Source: an uncultured Prevotellaceae bacterium
Lineage (GTDB): Bacteria; Bacteroidota; Bacteroidia; Bacteroidales; Bacteroidaceae
Assembly: GCA_947167935.1 (NCBI GenBank)
Contig: CAMVJU010000007.1
Coordinates: 1-64,000 of the forward strand
Reading direction: 5' to 3'
DNA: 64,000 nt
Shown here: piece after piece, positions 50,200-60,083 of the stretch
Numbering within the stretch: the stretch's first letter is position 1
Layout: each line of letters opens with the position of its first letter
Program-made: the position numbers and the translations under genes
Notes under the pieces: generated by a model
The model's input: only the letters and a program-made list of their open reading frames with translations
Databases searched by the model: none
Told to the model about the DNA's origin: nothing

Positions 50200-51867
50200 T
50201 TACTTCCCGTACTTTTCTATAAGCCCTTCAGCTTGCGGATCACCCAGTTCTTTGGCTCGCTGCAGGCTTTTCACGCCCTCAGCCTTATCGCCCTTCAGAC
50301 AGAGCGCTAATCCAAGAAACAAATGACCGTCGCTGTAAGTCGGCACCAACTCGATACACTTGCGTGCCGTCGCAATGGCCTCGTCATGAAGCCCCACGCG
50401 AACCTCCAACGAGGCCTTCTCGGCATAATAAAGTTCCTGCTGCGGATTCAGCTCAATGGCCTTTGCAATATCGTTCAACGCCAGCTGGAAGATGCGTCCA
50501 CCCTGTTCGGCCTGGAAACGCAAGTAATAGAATTGGTCGTTCACCTGCGTGATCATCAGCTTCTCGTAGTCGTTGAGGTCGTTGACGGCATCGCGGAACT
50601 TACCTGCCTCCATACGGGCCTGTGCCCTCGTGAGAAGATAGGGCGCAGCCTCCTTCAGGTAAGGCTGCGAGAAAAGACTGACGGCAGAATCGAGCAGCGC
50701 CAGGTAACTCAGCGTATCGGTCTGCATGAGCTTGCAGGTAGCAGCCTCAAGGAAGAGGTCGGGCGAGCGTAAGTCGCTGTGATAGAGTGTCTCATAGACG
50801 TTGCTAGCCTCTGCATATTTCTTCTGGCCGTAAAGCACGTAGGCCTGCTGCTGGCGATAGAGTGCCAAGGGGCTGTCGGCGTAGGCAGCCTCCGCCTCAC
50901 TCAGGGCTTTGTCCAAAGTCCAAGGCTCGTAGGGATTCTCGTTGCTCTGCATCAGCACCTGATAGATAAGGCGCGAGTAGCTGTAGTGCGCCTCGTCTTT
51001 TCTATCGCCTACCTTGAGGGCCTTCTGCATGTCGGCATCGGCATCGGCAAAGCGCTCTGCCTCTGCAGCCAACTGGGCACGGGTGACGTAGCCCTCCTGC
51101 TCTGTAGGAAACTTTTGTATGAAGTCATCCACCAGCTCAGCGCACGATGCAGAATCGAGCGACGAGGGCGCAACGAAAAGCGTCAGCATGGCCTGCTTCA
51201 CATCGTCGGGCAGCGCCTTTTTGATATGCGTAGAACGGAGAGCAGGATCGTTGATGCTCAGGCCTGCCATCTTCAAGCTGTCAGCAAAGAGGGCACTGAC
51301 GGCATAGCTGAGTGTATCTCCCTGTGCGGCAGGCTGTTGCATCAGTCCAAGGAGCAGACCATCATCGCTCAGCAGCGGCAGTCCCACACCGTCTTGCGGC
51401 ATCTGCATCCGCACGGTGTAATAAGCGTAATAATCGCTGAAAGTCTCGGCCTTGCTCACCGTGCCCCCTATGGCATCCTTCGTAGCACGGAATGGCAGGA
51501 GCCATACATTGGCACCCTCGGCGGCATTGGCTGTCGAGAGGAGTACGGGCTGCGACTTCTTCACGCCTACCTGGAACTTCGCCACATCATAGGTGCTGTT
51601 GGCGCCGAGTATCATCTCCACAGGATATTCCTTGCCAGCGGCATCAATGACCACAGCGGTAAACGCACCGCGGAAAGGCTCGAAGCTACTGAGCGCCTCA
51701 CCACGTTCGCCAACGAACACGCCACCTGCGCTGCCTATCAATGCGCCATCGGCATCGAAGGTTTTCAAAGTGAATACGGACTTGGCAGTTTTCTTCACCC
51801 ATGAAGGCTGGGAAAACGAAGCACAAACCACCAGCAACAGGCTGGCTATCATCATCATACGTTTCAT
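50200..51867 (-). CDS. Exported trypsin-like pseudo-protease fused to TPR repeats
   Basis: A 555-residue protein with a signal peptide (MMMIASLLLVVCASFSQ). Residues 25-205 follow the trypsin/DegP-like fold (WVKKTAKSVFTLKTFDADGA, GSAGGVFVGERGEALSSF, YDVAKFQVG). The catalytic His place reads SSFEPF and the GxSGxP motif reads DGVGLPLLS, so at least His and Ser are lost. From about 235 on come TPR helices (EGYVTRAQLAAEAERFADAD, YYAEKASLEVRVGLHDEAIA). Binding rather than cutting is inferred. The start overlaps the recN stop by four bases (ATGA). Confidence 0.78.
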   Translation of the reverse strand: MKRMMMIASLLLVVCASFSQPSWVKKTAKSVFTLKTFDADGALIGSAGGVFVGERGEALSSFEPFRGAFTAVVIDAAGKEYPVEMILGANSTYDVAKFQVGVKKSQPVLLSTANAAEGANVWLLPFRATKDAIGGTVSKAETFSDYYAYYTVRMQMPQDGVGLPLLSDDGLLLGLMQQPAAQGDTLSYAVSALFADSLKMAGLSINDPALRSTHIKKALPDDVKQAMLTLFVAPSSLDSASCAELVDDFIQKFPTEQEGYVTRAQLAAEAERFADADADMQKALKVGDRKDEAHYSYSRLIYQVLMQSNENPYEPWTLDKALSEAEAAYADSPLALYRQQQAYVLYGQKKYAEASNVYETLYHSDLRSPDLFLEAATCKLMQTDTLSYLALLDSAVSLFSQPYLKEAAPYLLTRAQARMEAGKFRDAVNDLNDYEKLMITQVNDQFYYLRFQAEQGGRIFQLALNDIAKAIELNPQQELYYAEKASLEVRVGLHDEAIATARKCIELVPTYSDGHLFLGLALCLKGDKAEGVKSLQRAKELGDPQAEGLIEKYGK

Positions 51868-53525
51868 AATCTCAATAATTGTTTTGCATTTTGAATGGCG
51901 GCATCGCTGACATCGCTGCCAGAAAGCATCTGGGCTATCTCGCCGATACGTTCCTGCTCCGTCAACAGCTGCATGTGGGTAGTAGTGCCTTGCGGCGTCT
52001 CGTCTTTGTACACCTTGTAATGCGTCGTGCCCAAGGCGGCAATCTGCGGCAAGTGCGTAATACTCACCACCTGCCTGCCGCCAGCGCCCATCTCGGCCAT
52101 CAGCTTCGCCATCTGCTCGGCTATCTTGCCGCTGACGCCTGTGTCAATCTCGTCGAAGATGATGGTGGGCAGTTTCACTACGCCGCTGACCATCGCCTTG
52201 AGCGCCAGCATAACGCGGGCAATCTCGCCACCAGAGGCAACTTGCGCCACAGGCTGCAAGGGCGACGATGTGTTTGCCGAGAAACGGAAGGCCACGCGGT
52301 CGCAGCCTGAGGGCGACGGCTCACACGCCTCCATACTCACCTCGAAACGGGCGTGCGGCATCCCTAATGACACCAGGCGCTGCGCCATCTGATCCTGAAT
52401 CATACGAACGCCTTCTTTGCGTTGCTTTGTCAAAGCCCCACCCTTCTTTTTACATTCGGTGAAAAGCTGCTGCACCTCATGCTCTTTGTCAGCGAGCAGT
52501 TCGCTGCCGCCTTCGATAGTTTGCAGGCGTTGGTCGAGGTCTTCTTGCAGGGTCAGAAGCTCTGCAATGCTTTCTACGTGGTATTTCTTCTGCAATTCGT
52601 AGATGCGGTCGAGACGGGCGTCGATGCGCTCCAGCTCAGCAGGGTCGAACTCAATGTCTTCCATGCTGGCACTCACCTCTTCGGCCACATCCTTCAGCTC
52701 AATATAGCTCTCATCCAATCGCACAGCCAACTCAGGAGCAGCAGCCAAGACACGCTCGATGCGATGCAGCGACTGAGCTGCTGCACGCAGCTGTGGGACG
52801 ATGCCTGTGCCTTCTGCCGTGAGCGCGTTGTCTGCCTCGTAAAGCGACTGCTTGATGTCCTCAGCGTGAGTCATCGTGTCGCTGCGCTGTTCCAATTCTT
52901 CCTGCTCGCCATCAACCAACTTAGCGCTCGAGAGTTCCTCAAACTGAAACTGCATAAACTCTTGCTGTTGAGAACTTTGTTCTATCTGCTCGCGAAGCTC
53001 TTCCAATTGTTTCTGGGCCTCATGCCAAGCACGAAAAGCCTGTGCATATTGATCCTGCAGAACGCGGCTGTCGGCAAGAGTGTCGACCACGCTCAGCTGG
53101 AAATCATGTTTGCCAAGAAGAAGGTTCTGATGCTGCGAGTGAACGTCGATAAGGCGGTCGCCAAGTTCTTTCAACAAGGAAAGACCAACGGGCATATCGT
53201 TGACAAAAGCACGGCTCTTGCCAGCAGCGGTCAGCTCACGACGGATAATGGTATCGGTCTTATCGGGCTCCAGGTCGTTCTCTTCGAAAAACGCATCCAT
53301 GTCCTCATAATGCGAGAGGTCAAAATGTGCCTCCACCACGCATTTGTCGGCGCCCTGCTTCAGCGCTTTCATGTCGGCACGCTGGCCAAGCAGCAGGCCA
53401 ATGGCGCCAAGGATAATGCTCTTGCCGGCTCCCGTCTCGCCAGTAATGACCGAGAAGCCGCTATGGAACTCCATATCCAGCTCGTCAATCAGCGCGAAGT
53501 TACGTATATAAAGATGTGTAAGCAA
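51864..53525 (-). CDS. recN: DNA repair protein RecN
   Basis: SMC-like ATPase for double-strand-break repair. 553 residues: N-terminal ATP-binding half with Walker A GETGAGKS (about 29-36), a long coiled coil in the middle, and C-terminal VASGGEIARVMLALK (signature) and TIIFDEIDTGVSGKIAEQM (Walker B). It starts MLTHLYIRNFALIDELDMEF as typical. It is coupled to the pseudo-protease gene and lies 28 bp behind tsaC. Confidence 0.97.
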   Translation of the reverse strand: MLTHLYIRNFALIDELDMEFHSGFSVITGETGAGKSIILGAIGLLLGQRADMKALKQGADKCVVEAHFDLSHYEDMDAFFEENDLEPDKTDTIIRRELTAAGKSRAFVNDMPVGLSLLKELGDRLIDVHSQHQNLLLGKHDFQLSVVDTLADSRVLQDQYAQAFRAWHEAQKQLEELREQIEQSSQQQEFMQFQFEELSSAKLVDGEQEELEQRSDTMTHAEDIKQSLYEADNALTAEGTGIVPQLRAAAQSLHRIERVLAAAPELAVRLDESYIELKDVAEEVSASMEDIEFDPAELERIDARLDRIYELQKKYHVESIAELLTLQEDLDQRLQTIEGGSELLADKEHEVQQLFTECKKKGGALTKQRKEGVRMIQDQMAQRLVSLGMPHARFEVSMEACEPSPSGCDRVAFRFSANTSSPLQPVAQVASGGEIARVMLALKAMVSGVVKLPTIIFDEIDTGVSGKIAEQMAKLMAEMGAGGRQVVSITHLPQIAALGTTHYKVYKDETPQGTTTHMQLLTEQERIGEIAQMLSGSDVSDAAIQNAKQLLRL

Positions 53526-53553
53526 TTATGAATTACGAATTATGAATTACGAA

Positions 53554-54120
53554 TTATCTGATAATCTGTACTTCGCCACCCATACCCAGCTTGATGATGC
53601 TCGACGGCTGGTGGGGCTTGTGCTCCTGGCGACGCGTCCAGCACACATAGTCCACCTGCTCGATGATGCGTGGGTCGATGTCGCGGTAGTTCTGGGCAGG
53701 CGGCTCACCGCTGATATTGACGGAGGTGCTGACAATGGCCTTCTGAAACCTGTAGCACAGCTCGTGACTGAAGGGTTCCTGCGTAATGCGTATGCCGATA
53801 CTGCCGTCTTCGCCGATGAGGTTAGGCGCAAGGTTGACGGCACCATCAAGGATAAGGGTTGTGGGCTTCACGATGCAGTCGATAAGCTGCCAGGCCACAT
53901 CGGGCACCTGGCGCACATAGCGCTGCAGGCGGGCATCGCTGTCGACAAGACAGATAAGTGCCTTGCGTTCGTCGCGCTGCTTAATCTTGTACACACGGGC
54001 TACGGCCTCCTCATTGGTGGCATCGCAGCCTATACCCCATACTGTGTCCGTTGGGTAGAGAATCACCCCACCCTTCCTGAGCACGTCCACAGCTTGCCTG
54101 ATATCCTGTTCCTGAGTCAT
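53554..54120 (-). CDS. tsaC: Threonylcarbamoyl-AMP synthase (Sua5/YrdC family)
   Basis: Makes threonylcarbamoyl-AMP from Thr, bicarbonate and ATP for the t6A37 modification of tRNA. 188 residues with GGVILYPTDTVWGIGCDATN, KIKQRDERKAL and VSTSVNISGEPPA. The frame extends to 54237 over the divergent rlmH promoter; the ATG at 54120 (MTQEQDIRQAV) begins the family sequence. The -7 box is at 54137-54130. Confidence 0.93.
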   Translation of the reverse strand: MTQEQDIRQAVDVLRKGGVILYPTDTVWGIGCDATNEEAVARVYKIKQRDERKALICLVDSDARLQRYVRQVPDVAWQLIDCIVKPTTLILDGAVNLAPNLIGEDGSIGIRITQEPFSHELCYRFQKAIVSTSVNISGEPPAQNYRDIDPRIIEQVDYVCWTRRQEHKPHQPSSIIKLGMGGEVQIIR

Positions 54121-54129
54121 AATCGCGTG

Positions 54130-54137
54130 CAAAGGTA
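54130..54137 (-). promoter_or_regulatory. -7 box of tsaC
   Basis: Minus-strand TACCTTTG, 10 bp before the ATG; the upstream box is not clear. Divergent from the rlmH -7 box at 54180-54187. Confidence 0.55.
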
Positions 54138-54179
54138 CACATTTTTCGCATAACATGCTACTTTTCGGCAAAAAAGTTA

Positions 54180-54187
54180 TACCTTTG
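54180..54187 (+). promoter_or_regulatory. -7 box of rlmH
   Basis: TACCTTTG, 9 bp before the ATG at 54197. Confidence 0.55.
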
Positions 54188-54196
54188 CCAAAAATT

Positions 54197-54667
54197 ATGA
54201 AGACAGAGCTCATATTAGTAGGACGCACCGCAGACAAGCACTTTCAGGCGGGCATCAGCGACTATGCGACACGCATCAGTCACTACATGCCTTTCAACAT
54301 CAACGTCATCCCTGAACTGCGCAACACAAAGAACCTGACAGAGGAACAGCAGAAGCAGGCCGAGGGCGAGCTCATCCTCAAACAACTACAGCCCTCTGAT
54401 ACGGTTGTGCTGCTCGACGAACACGGGCAGGAGCTGCGTTCCATAGAGTTTGCCCGCTGGTTAGAGCGCAAGCAGCAGACGGTTCGCAGACTGGTCTTTG
54501 TTATCGGGGGACCATACGGATTCTCACCCGCAGTTTATGACCGTGCGGACGAGAAGCTGTCATTGTCAAAGCTTACATTCTCACATCAGATGGTGCGGCT
54601 TGTTTTTACCGAGCAACTCTATCGCGCCTGCACCATTATCAAGAGCGAGCCTTATCACCATGAGTAA
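54197..54667 (+). CDS. rlmH: 23S rRNA pseudouridine-1915 N3-methyltransferase
   Basis: SPOUT-family methyltransferase that modifies m3-pseudouridine 1915 in helix 69. 156 residues, standard length: MKTELILVGRTADKHF at the start, VLLDEHGQELRS, FVIGGPYGFSPAVYDRAD (SAM knot) and LSLSKLTFSHQMVRLVFTEQ then LYRACTIIKSEPYHHE, the strictly conserved end. The ATG at 54197 is chosen; the frame reaches back to 54155 across the promoter. Confidence 0.96.
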   Translation: MKTELILVGRTADKHFQAGISDYATRISHYMPFNINVIPELRNTKNLTEEQQKQAEGELILKQLQPSDTVVLLDEHGQELRSIEFARWLERKQQTVRRLVFVIGGPYGFSPAVYDRADEKLSLSKLTFSHQMVRLVFTEQLYRACTIIKSEPYHHE

Positions 54668-54702
54668 AAGGCGGTAAGAAGTGAGTAGCGAGAGACAAGA
54701 AA

Positions 54703-57012
54703 TCAGCGCACATCAACCTTTAGCGGCTGTCTGAGGGAGCGAAGCGTCCATGCGATGCGCTGCTGCCATTCTTCCATTGTGCGAACGTCGTACTTCGACC
54801 AGGCCGAACCGAAGTAATAAGTAAAACGCTCACCCTTGTAGCCATCAACGATGCCCAAGGCGTGTCCCTCGTTGCCGTTGCGCGACTGGTCAAAGGGTAG
54901 CATCGTGGTTTGAATGTCACCCTGCGGATAGAGCGTAGCAACGAAGAGCTGGCAGTTGTTAACCCGTGGGTTATCCGTCGGGTCGGCGTATGCCACGTAG
55001 TCTTTTTCGAGGGCATAGCTTTCCTTGTCTTCCGAGTGGATGACCACGCCTGAGGCCAGACGGGCAGGCTTCGTCATGCCCGTATACCATACGGTGCAGC
55101 GGTTGAAGTTACTGCCTTTGTCAAGGCTGACGAGGCGGTGCTCAGTGATGCTGTCGCCGTTGAAAGCCTTCTTCTCGTAGTTCAGGAGGACGGTAGTGCG
55201 CAGCGGTCCGTTATCGAGCACTTCATAATTCTTAAAGCAATAAGGATAGACCAAGTCATCACCATTCATCAGCACAGGTGTGCCACAACCCAGCGTAGCG
55301 CCTACCTTGTAGAGGTCCATCCCGCGTCCGTGGTCGTGATGATAGGAGATGGTGCGGTAGAGCGAGTCGCCCTTCTGGCGGTTCTCACGTCGCAGTTGCT
55401 CCACCGTAGGCATCATCGCCACATCCTCCGTCCAGTAGCGCTGCTCGACAACGAGCTCGGGCGTATTCTTCGACCATACGTCCGTACCGTAGCTCTTCTC
55501 GCCGGTCTTCTGCAGAGCCGGTCCGTAGACGCGATAAGCACCACGGTCGTTCTCCCAGGCATAGTCATCCTTGCGCTCAGGATAGATGCGGCCGTAGCAG
55601 ACGGTCTTGAACACCTGCGGTGTGCCTTTCTTCAACGTCAGCGTCAGCGTGGCGTTTGGACTGACGCCAGCATCGATGAGTACTTTCTCGTCGTAGGTCA
55701 GCTGATAGGGAAGCTCAAGGCCGGCAGGATCATAGACGACGAATTGTCTTCCGCCCTGTATGCCGAGACGGGCAGACACTTCGCCGGCATCCAACTCGAT
55801 GACCTGCTGACGGAACTCATTGCTCTCATTGGTGATGCTAACGGTAATGGCAGGAGAACCGCCATTCACGCTGTTGTCTTCATAGCGCAGATGCTCACAT
55901 GCGGCGAGGAGAAAAGCCCCCACGCCAAAGTTCGACTGGGAATGGGCATCGACGGTTTTCGTGGGATCAGGCTTCTCGCCAATGGGTTGCACAAAGCCCA
56001 CGCTGCCGTCGAACTGAAGAGCGACGGTGGTTAAGTAGTTCCACGCCTTGTCGATGACAGGAATGAATGTATCGCGGTCAAGCAGACCATGATTGACGCC
56101 CCACAACATTCCATAGGTGAAAAAAGCAGTGCCGCTGGTCTCAGGGCCTGGAGCATCTTCCTCACAGAGCATCGAACGACTCCAGTAGCCACCCGGGCGT
56201 TGCACACGAGCCACGCCCTCAGCCAGCTCACGAAAACGCTGCACGAAGAAATCGCGGTGGGTATAGTCCTCGGGCATATCGGCCAGCACTTTCGCCAATC
56301 CTGCCAGCACCCAGCCGTCGCCACGTGCCCAGAAACTTTTGCCGCCATTCGTGGTCTTCACCTTCGGATAGATATATTTCGCATCACGATAGTAGAGCTG
56401 CTCATCCTTGTCGTACATCAGATCGTCAGCCCATTTGAAGTTGGCGTATAGCTTATCCAGATATTTCACTTCACCCGTGGCCTTATACATCTTAGTAAAT
56501 ACAGGCATCACCATATAAAGGGCGTCGGCCCACCACCAGAAATCAGTCTCCGTCGAGCGCACCTCATAGTCCATCACCTCAATGGCACGGGCAATCTTGT
56601 ACGGATCAGGATTCATCGCGTACATATCTAAATATGTCTGGAAGCATATTTGCCAGTCGCCGAAGAGTACATAGTCCTGCCCCTCGCCGTAGTTTTTGTA
56701 CTTCCACTTCGAGGTGTCCTTCTCACGCGCACCCATCCACTTGTTGTGGCGTGCCCACTCATCGCTATAGGCCAGCCAACGGGCCTTGCCCAACAGACGG
56801 TAGGCCTCCATGTTTCCCGTATGATAGGCGGCCTCGTCCCAGAAGGAACGCACCTTCGGACTGTGGTTCGACTGCCAATAGTCGTTGACCTTCGTAATGA
56901 TTTCAATGGTAGAAGGCGGATTGGGATCAGGGCGCTTCTTTCGTGAACGGGCAGAGGTGCTACTGACAAAAACGAACATCAGCAACGCAGTTAGAATGGC
57001 GTATTTTTTCAT
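54703..57012 (-). CDS. GH105-type unsaturated glycuronyl hydrolase fused to DUF4861
   Basis: A 769-residue exported enzyme: signal peptide (ILTALLMFVFVSSTSA), then a GH88/GH105-type (alpha/alpha)6 barrel, about 40-385. Motifs: EVRSTETDFWWWADALYM and GKSFWARGDGWVLAGLA, where GH105 has the catalytic Asp pair (the second is usually WARGNGW, here Asp). Residues about 395-769 match DUF4861 (ELPYQLTYDEKVLID, HDHGRGMDLYKVGATLGCGT, DNGPLRTTVLLNY). It probably removes the unsaturated sugar left by pectin (rhamnogalacturonan) lyases. The ATG at 57012 is used because the frame's first start (57045) overlaps the -7 box. No other pectin gene is in the window. Confidence 0.87.
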   Translation of the reverse strand: MKKYAILTALLMFVFVSSTSARSRKKRPDPNPPSTIEIITKVNDYWQSNHSPKVRSFWDEAAYHTGNMEAYRLLGKARWLAYSDEWARHNKWMGAREKDTSKWKYKNYGEGQDYVLFGDWQICFQTYLDMYAMNPDPYKIARAIEVMDYEVRSTETDFWWWADALYMVMPVFTKMYKATGEVKYLDKLYANFKWADDLMYDKDEQLYYRDAKYIYPKVKTTNGGKSFWARGDGWVLAGLAKVLADMPEDYTHRDFFVQRFRELAEGVARVQRPGGYWSRSMLCEEDAPGPETSGTAFFTYGMLWGVNHGLLDRDTFIPVIDKAWNYLTTVALQFDGSVGFVQPIGEKPDPTKTVDAHSQSNFGVGAFLLAACEHLRYEDNSVNGGSPAITVSITNESNEFRQQVIELDAGEVSARLGIQGGRQFVVYDPAGLELPYQLTYDEKVLIDAGVSPNATLTLTLKKGTPQVFKTVCYGRIYPERKDDYAWENDRGAYRVYGPALQKTGEKSYGTDVWSKNTPELVVEQRYWTEDVAMMPTVEQLRRENRQKGDSLYRTISYHHDHGRGMDLYKVGATLGCGTPVLMNGDDLVYPYCFKNYEVLDNGPLRTTVLLNYEKKAFNGDSITEHRLVSLDKGSNFNRCTVWYTGMTKPARLASGVVIHSEDKESYALEKDYVAYADPTDNPRVNNCQLFVATLYPQGDIQTTMLPFDQSRNGNEGHALGIVDGYKGERFTYYFGSAWSKYDVRTMEEWQQRIAWTLRSLRQPLKVDVR

Positions 57013-57042
57013 GAGCTTACTAAAGAATAATTGTTTTGTCCA

Positions 57043-57050
57043 CAAAGGTA
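57043..57050 (-). promoter_or_regulatory. -7 box of the GH105 gene
   Basis: Minus-strand TACCTTTG about 31 bp before the ATG. The nearest TTTG upstream is 24 bp away, so it may need an activator. Confidence 0.5.
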
Positions 57051-57130
57051 CATAATCGGCAGCAATAAAACTAACAAAACGAATACATTTTTGAAAAAAA
57101 GAGGACAGCAGTAAAAAAACGCTGTCAAAA

Positions 57131-57162
57131 TTTGTAGGAAAGAAATTTTTTGCCTACCTTTG
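57131..57162 (+). promoter_or_regulatory. Promoter of the tRNA-Thr / tRNA-Gly / rho run
   Basis: TTTG (57131-57134), 20-bp spacer, TACCTTTG (57155-57162). Transcription would start about 40 bp before tRNA-Thr and may continue through tRNA-Gly into rho. Confidence 0.75.
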
Positions 57163-57209
57163 CAGCCGCAAAACCGAAAACGAGGTTTAGCGCACCAAAA
57201 ATACGGGTT

Positions 57210-57282
<73 letters not shown>

Positions 57283-57336
57283 CAAGAAGTGGAGGGGGGA
57301 CGGCGCAAGCTTCCCCTATTGTTTTTTATCCCTCTT

Positions 57337-57409
57337 GCGGAATTAGCTCAGTTGGTAGAGCATTGGCTTCCCAAGCCGAGGGTCGCGGGTTCGAGTCCCG
57401 TATTCCGCT
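57337..57409 (+). tRNA. tRNA-Gly (CCC anticodon)
   Basis: 73-base cloverleaf: acceptor GCGGAAT/ATTCCGC, D-arm GCTC...GAGC, anticodon loop TTCCCAA (CCC), T-arm CGGG-TTCGAGT-CCCG, discriminator T. It lies 54 bp behind tRNA-Thr and 79 bp before rho. No CCA is encoded. Confidence 0.96.
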
Positions 57410-57488
57410 CTCATCCACCATTTTCGTCATCGGATGAATTCCTTTTGGATTTTTCCTTGATTTACTTATTTGCATCTACATTACAATT

Positions 57489-59480
57489 ATGTATACGAAA
57501 GAAGAATTAGAACAGATGGAGGCAGGCCAGCTGATGGCTATTGCCCAACAGTTTGGTGTAAAGGTGTCGCAGAACGACAGCAAAGAGACAGTCATCTACG
57601 ACATCCTCGACCGTGCTGCCATTGAGAGTGCAGCCAATGAAAGCGCTTCACCCAAGAGAAAGCGCACACGTATAGCAAAACAAGACACTGACCACGTGTA
57701 CAGCGTGACAGGCACCGAAGGTGAGAACCTGGATGAAAAGCCTCGCAAGAGAAAGAAGGTTGAGGCACCCTCGCTCTTTGCCGACGCACCCGTAGCTGAA
57801 GAAAAAAAGAAAAAGACAAGAAGTAAGGCTAAGGAAGAAGAGCCTGCTACTGAATCGACAACACCTGCTACTGAAGAAGCAGCACCTGCACCCGCACCTA
57901 AGCGTCGTGGACGCAAGTCGAAGGCCGAGCTGGCTGCTATTGCTGCTGCAGAAGCCGCACAAGCTGCCGCAAATAACGAACAACAGGAGGACAGTCAGCA
58001 AGACGATGCCCAGCCTGCCATTGACGTAATACCTGAGGCAGAAATGGAAGTAAAGCCCAGCGAAGAGAGCCTGAATCAGGAGATGCTGGAACAGTTGCAG
58101 GAAAAATTGGCTAAGCGCAACGACGACGATGAGCAGAACAGCTACACCGCAGAGAACATGCAAAACGATGGTGTATGGGCAGGCGATCCCGGCGACGGCA
58201 CTGACTTCATCACCATAGTAGACTTGCCCATCGAGGATCAGGCCGCCATTCCAACGCTTGACATCTTCGACCGTCCGATGCAACCTCAGCAGACAGACAT
58301 GATGTTCAAACCCGTGCAGACGCCAAAAGCCGACACTGGTGCCAACGCCCGCTACGACTTCGGCGATCTCATCGCTGGCAACGGCGTGCTGGAAATCCTG
58401 CAGGACGGCTACGGTTTCCTGCGCAGCAGCGACTACAACTACCTCTCATCGCCCGACGACATCTACGTTTCGCAGCAGCAGATTAAGAAATACTCGCTGA
58501 AAACCGGCGACGTAGTAGACTGCGCCGTACGTCCACCGCATGAGGGTGAGAAATACTTCGCCATGTCGACGGTGAACAGCATCAATGGACGCAATCCGTC
58601 AGACGTGCGCGACCGTGTGAGTTTCGAAAATCTGACACCGCTCTTCCCTGAAGAGAAGTTCAACCTGACAGGCGACCCGCAAACCACGAACCCGTCGACA
58701 CGTATCGTCGATCTCTTCTCACCCATTGGCAAGGGGCAGCGCGCACTCATCGTGGCTCAGCCCAAGACAGGTAAGACCATCCTGATGAAGGACATCGCCA
58801 ACGCCATCGCCGCAAACCATCCCGAGGCCTACATCATGATGCTGCTCATCGACGAGCGCCCTGAGGAGGTAACCGATATGGCCCGCACCGTCAACGCCGA
58901 GGTTATCGCTTCGACCTTCGACGAGCCCGCCGACCGCCACGTCAAAATTGCAGGCATTGTCCTGGAGAAGGCCAAGCGCATGGTGGAGTGCGGACACGAC
59001 GTTGTCATCTTCCTCGACTCCATCACACGCCTGGCACGCGCCTACAACACGGTATCGCCGGCAAGCGGTAAGGTGCTGACGGGTGGTGTTGACGCCAATG
59101 CGCTGCAGAAGCCGAAGCGTTTCTTCGGTGCCGCACGCAAGATTGAGAACGGCGGCTCGCTCACCATCATCGCCACAGCCCTAGTCGACACAGGTTCGAA
59201 GATGGATGAGGTGATTTTCGAAGAGTTCAAGGGAACAGGCAACAGCGAGATACAGCTCGACCGTATGCTGTCGAACAAGCGCATCTTCCCGTCGATGAAT
59301 CTGGTACAGTCGAGCACACGCCGCGACGACCTGCTGCAGGATCAGACCACGCTGAACCGCATGTGGATCATTCGTAAGTTCATCGCTGAGATGAATCCCA
59401 TTGAGGCCATGAACACCGTCTACGACCGATTGGTGCAGAGCAAGAACAACGAGGAGTTCCTCATGTCAATGAATGGATAA
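57489..59480 (+). CDS. rho: Transcription termination factor Rho with a long disordered insertion
   Basis: Hexameric RNA-dependent ATPase that ends transcription. 663 residues against 419 in E. coli. The N-terminal Rho helix domain (1-45, [20 protein letters not shown]) is followed by about 240 low-complexity residues rich in Lys/Arg, Ala, Glu and Gln ([38 protein letters not shown]). The RNA-binding domain starts at about 288 ([20 protein letters not shown]), Walker A is QPKTGKT (424-430) and [13 protein letters not shown] is conserved. In Bacteroides the insertion has been linked to condensate formation; the same is likely here. Confidence 0.96.
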   Translation: MYTKEELEQMEAGQLMAIAQQFGVKVSQNDSKETVIYDILDRAAIESAANESASPKRKRTRIAKQDTDHVYSVTGTEGENLDEKPRKRKKVEAPSLFADAPVAEEKKKKTRSKAKEEEPATESTTPATEEAAPAPAPKRRGRKSKAELAAIAAAEAAQAAANNEQQEDSQQDDAQPAIDVIPEAEMEVKPSEESLNQEMLEQLQEKLAKRNDDDEQNSYTAENMQNDGVWAGDPGDGTDFITIVDLPIEDQAAIPTLDIFDRPMQPQQTDMMFKPVQTPKADTGANARYDFGDLIAGNGVLEILQDGYGFLRSSDYNYLSSPDDIYVSQQQIKKYSLKTGDVVDCAVRPPHEGEKYFAMSTVNSINGRNPSDVRDRVSFENLTPLFPEEKFNLTGDPQTTNPSTRIVDLFSPIGKGQRALIVAQPKTGKTILMKDIANAIAANHPEAYIMMLLIDERPEEVTDMARTVNAEVIASTFDEPADRHVKIAGIVLEKAKRMVECGHDVVIFLDSITRLARAYNTVSPASGKVLTGGVDANALQKPKRFFGAARKIENGGSLTIIATALVDTGSKMDEVIFEEFKGTGNSEIQLDRMLSNKRIFPSMNLVQSSTRRDDLLQDQTTLNRMWIIRKFIAEMNPIEAMNTVYDRLVQSKNNEEFLMSMNG

Positions 59481-59504
59481 GACAACCACAAAAATATAAC
59501 TGGC

Positions 59505-60071
59505 ATGAAGAAGATTCTGACGATGACACTGCTGACGGCGGCCGCTTTACTGTCGCTGGCATCGTGTAAGGAAAAGAAAGCCGAAGACAATGGCATCATC
59601 AAAACCGACTACGAGGCTCCCAAACCCACTGATCCAAAAGTTTCTAGCGTCAGCACGGTGAGCGAAGAGGTGGAATGGGTAGAAGGCCGCCGCTACTATG
59701 TGACCATCACTGGCAAGGCTGACAGCACGTTGTCGATGGTGGAGAACGAATACGGCCAGAAATTCATCGACAATGCCATCCGCGTGGATGTAACGCGCGC
59801 TGATAGCACGCTTTTCTTCAAGCAGACATTCACCAAGGAGTCGTTTGCCAATTGGCTGAACAAGGATTATCGCGAGAAAGCCATCCTCGCCAGTATATCC
59901 TTCTTCGGCATTGAGGGTGACTTGCTGACCTTCATCGTTTCACTCAACCATCCTGAAGCGAGCGAGGACGAGTCCTTGGACCTGCTGATGCAGATTGACA
60001 GACACGGTGGCACCAGCATCAAGCCATTCACCTACAACGACCGCGACGATTTGGATGTGAGAGAGCAATAA
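59505..60071 (+). CDS. DUF4738-like lipoprotein
   Basis: A 188-residue lipoprotein: lipobox LAS-Cys21, then KEKKAEDNGIIKTDYEAPKP, a proline-rich spacer, and a domain with VEGRRYYVTITGKADSTLSM, ENEYGQKFIDNAIRV and FFKQTFTKESFANWL, the pattern I connect with DUF4738 of Bacteroidales. Function unknown. It lies 24 bp behind rho on the same strand. Confidence 0.72.
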   Translation: MKKILTMTLLTAAALLSLASCKEKKAEDNGIIKTDYEAPKPTDPKVSSVSTVSEEVEWVEGRRYYVTITGKADSTLSMVENEYGQKFIDNAIRVDVTRADSTLFFKQTFTKESFANWLNKDYREKAILASISFFGIEGDLLTFIVSLNHPEASEDESLDLLMQIDRHGGTSIKPFTYNDRDDLDVREQ

Positions 60072-60083
60072 GAGGGACGCGAG

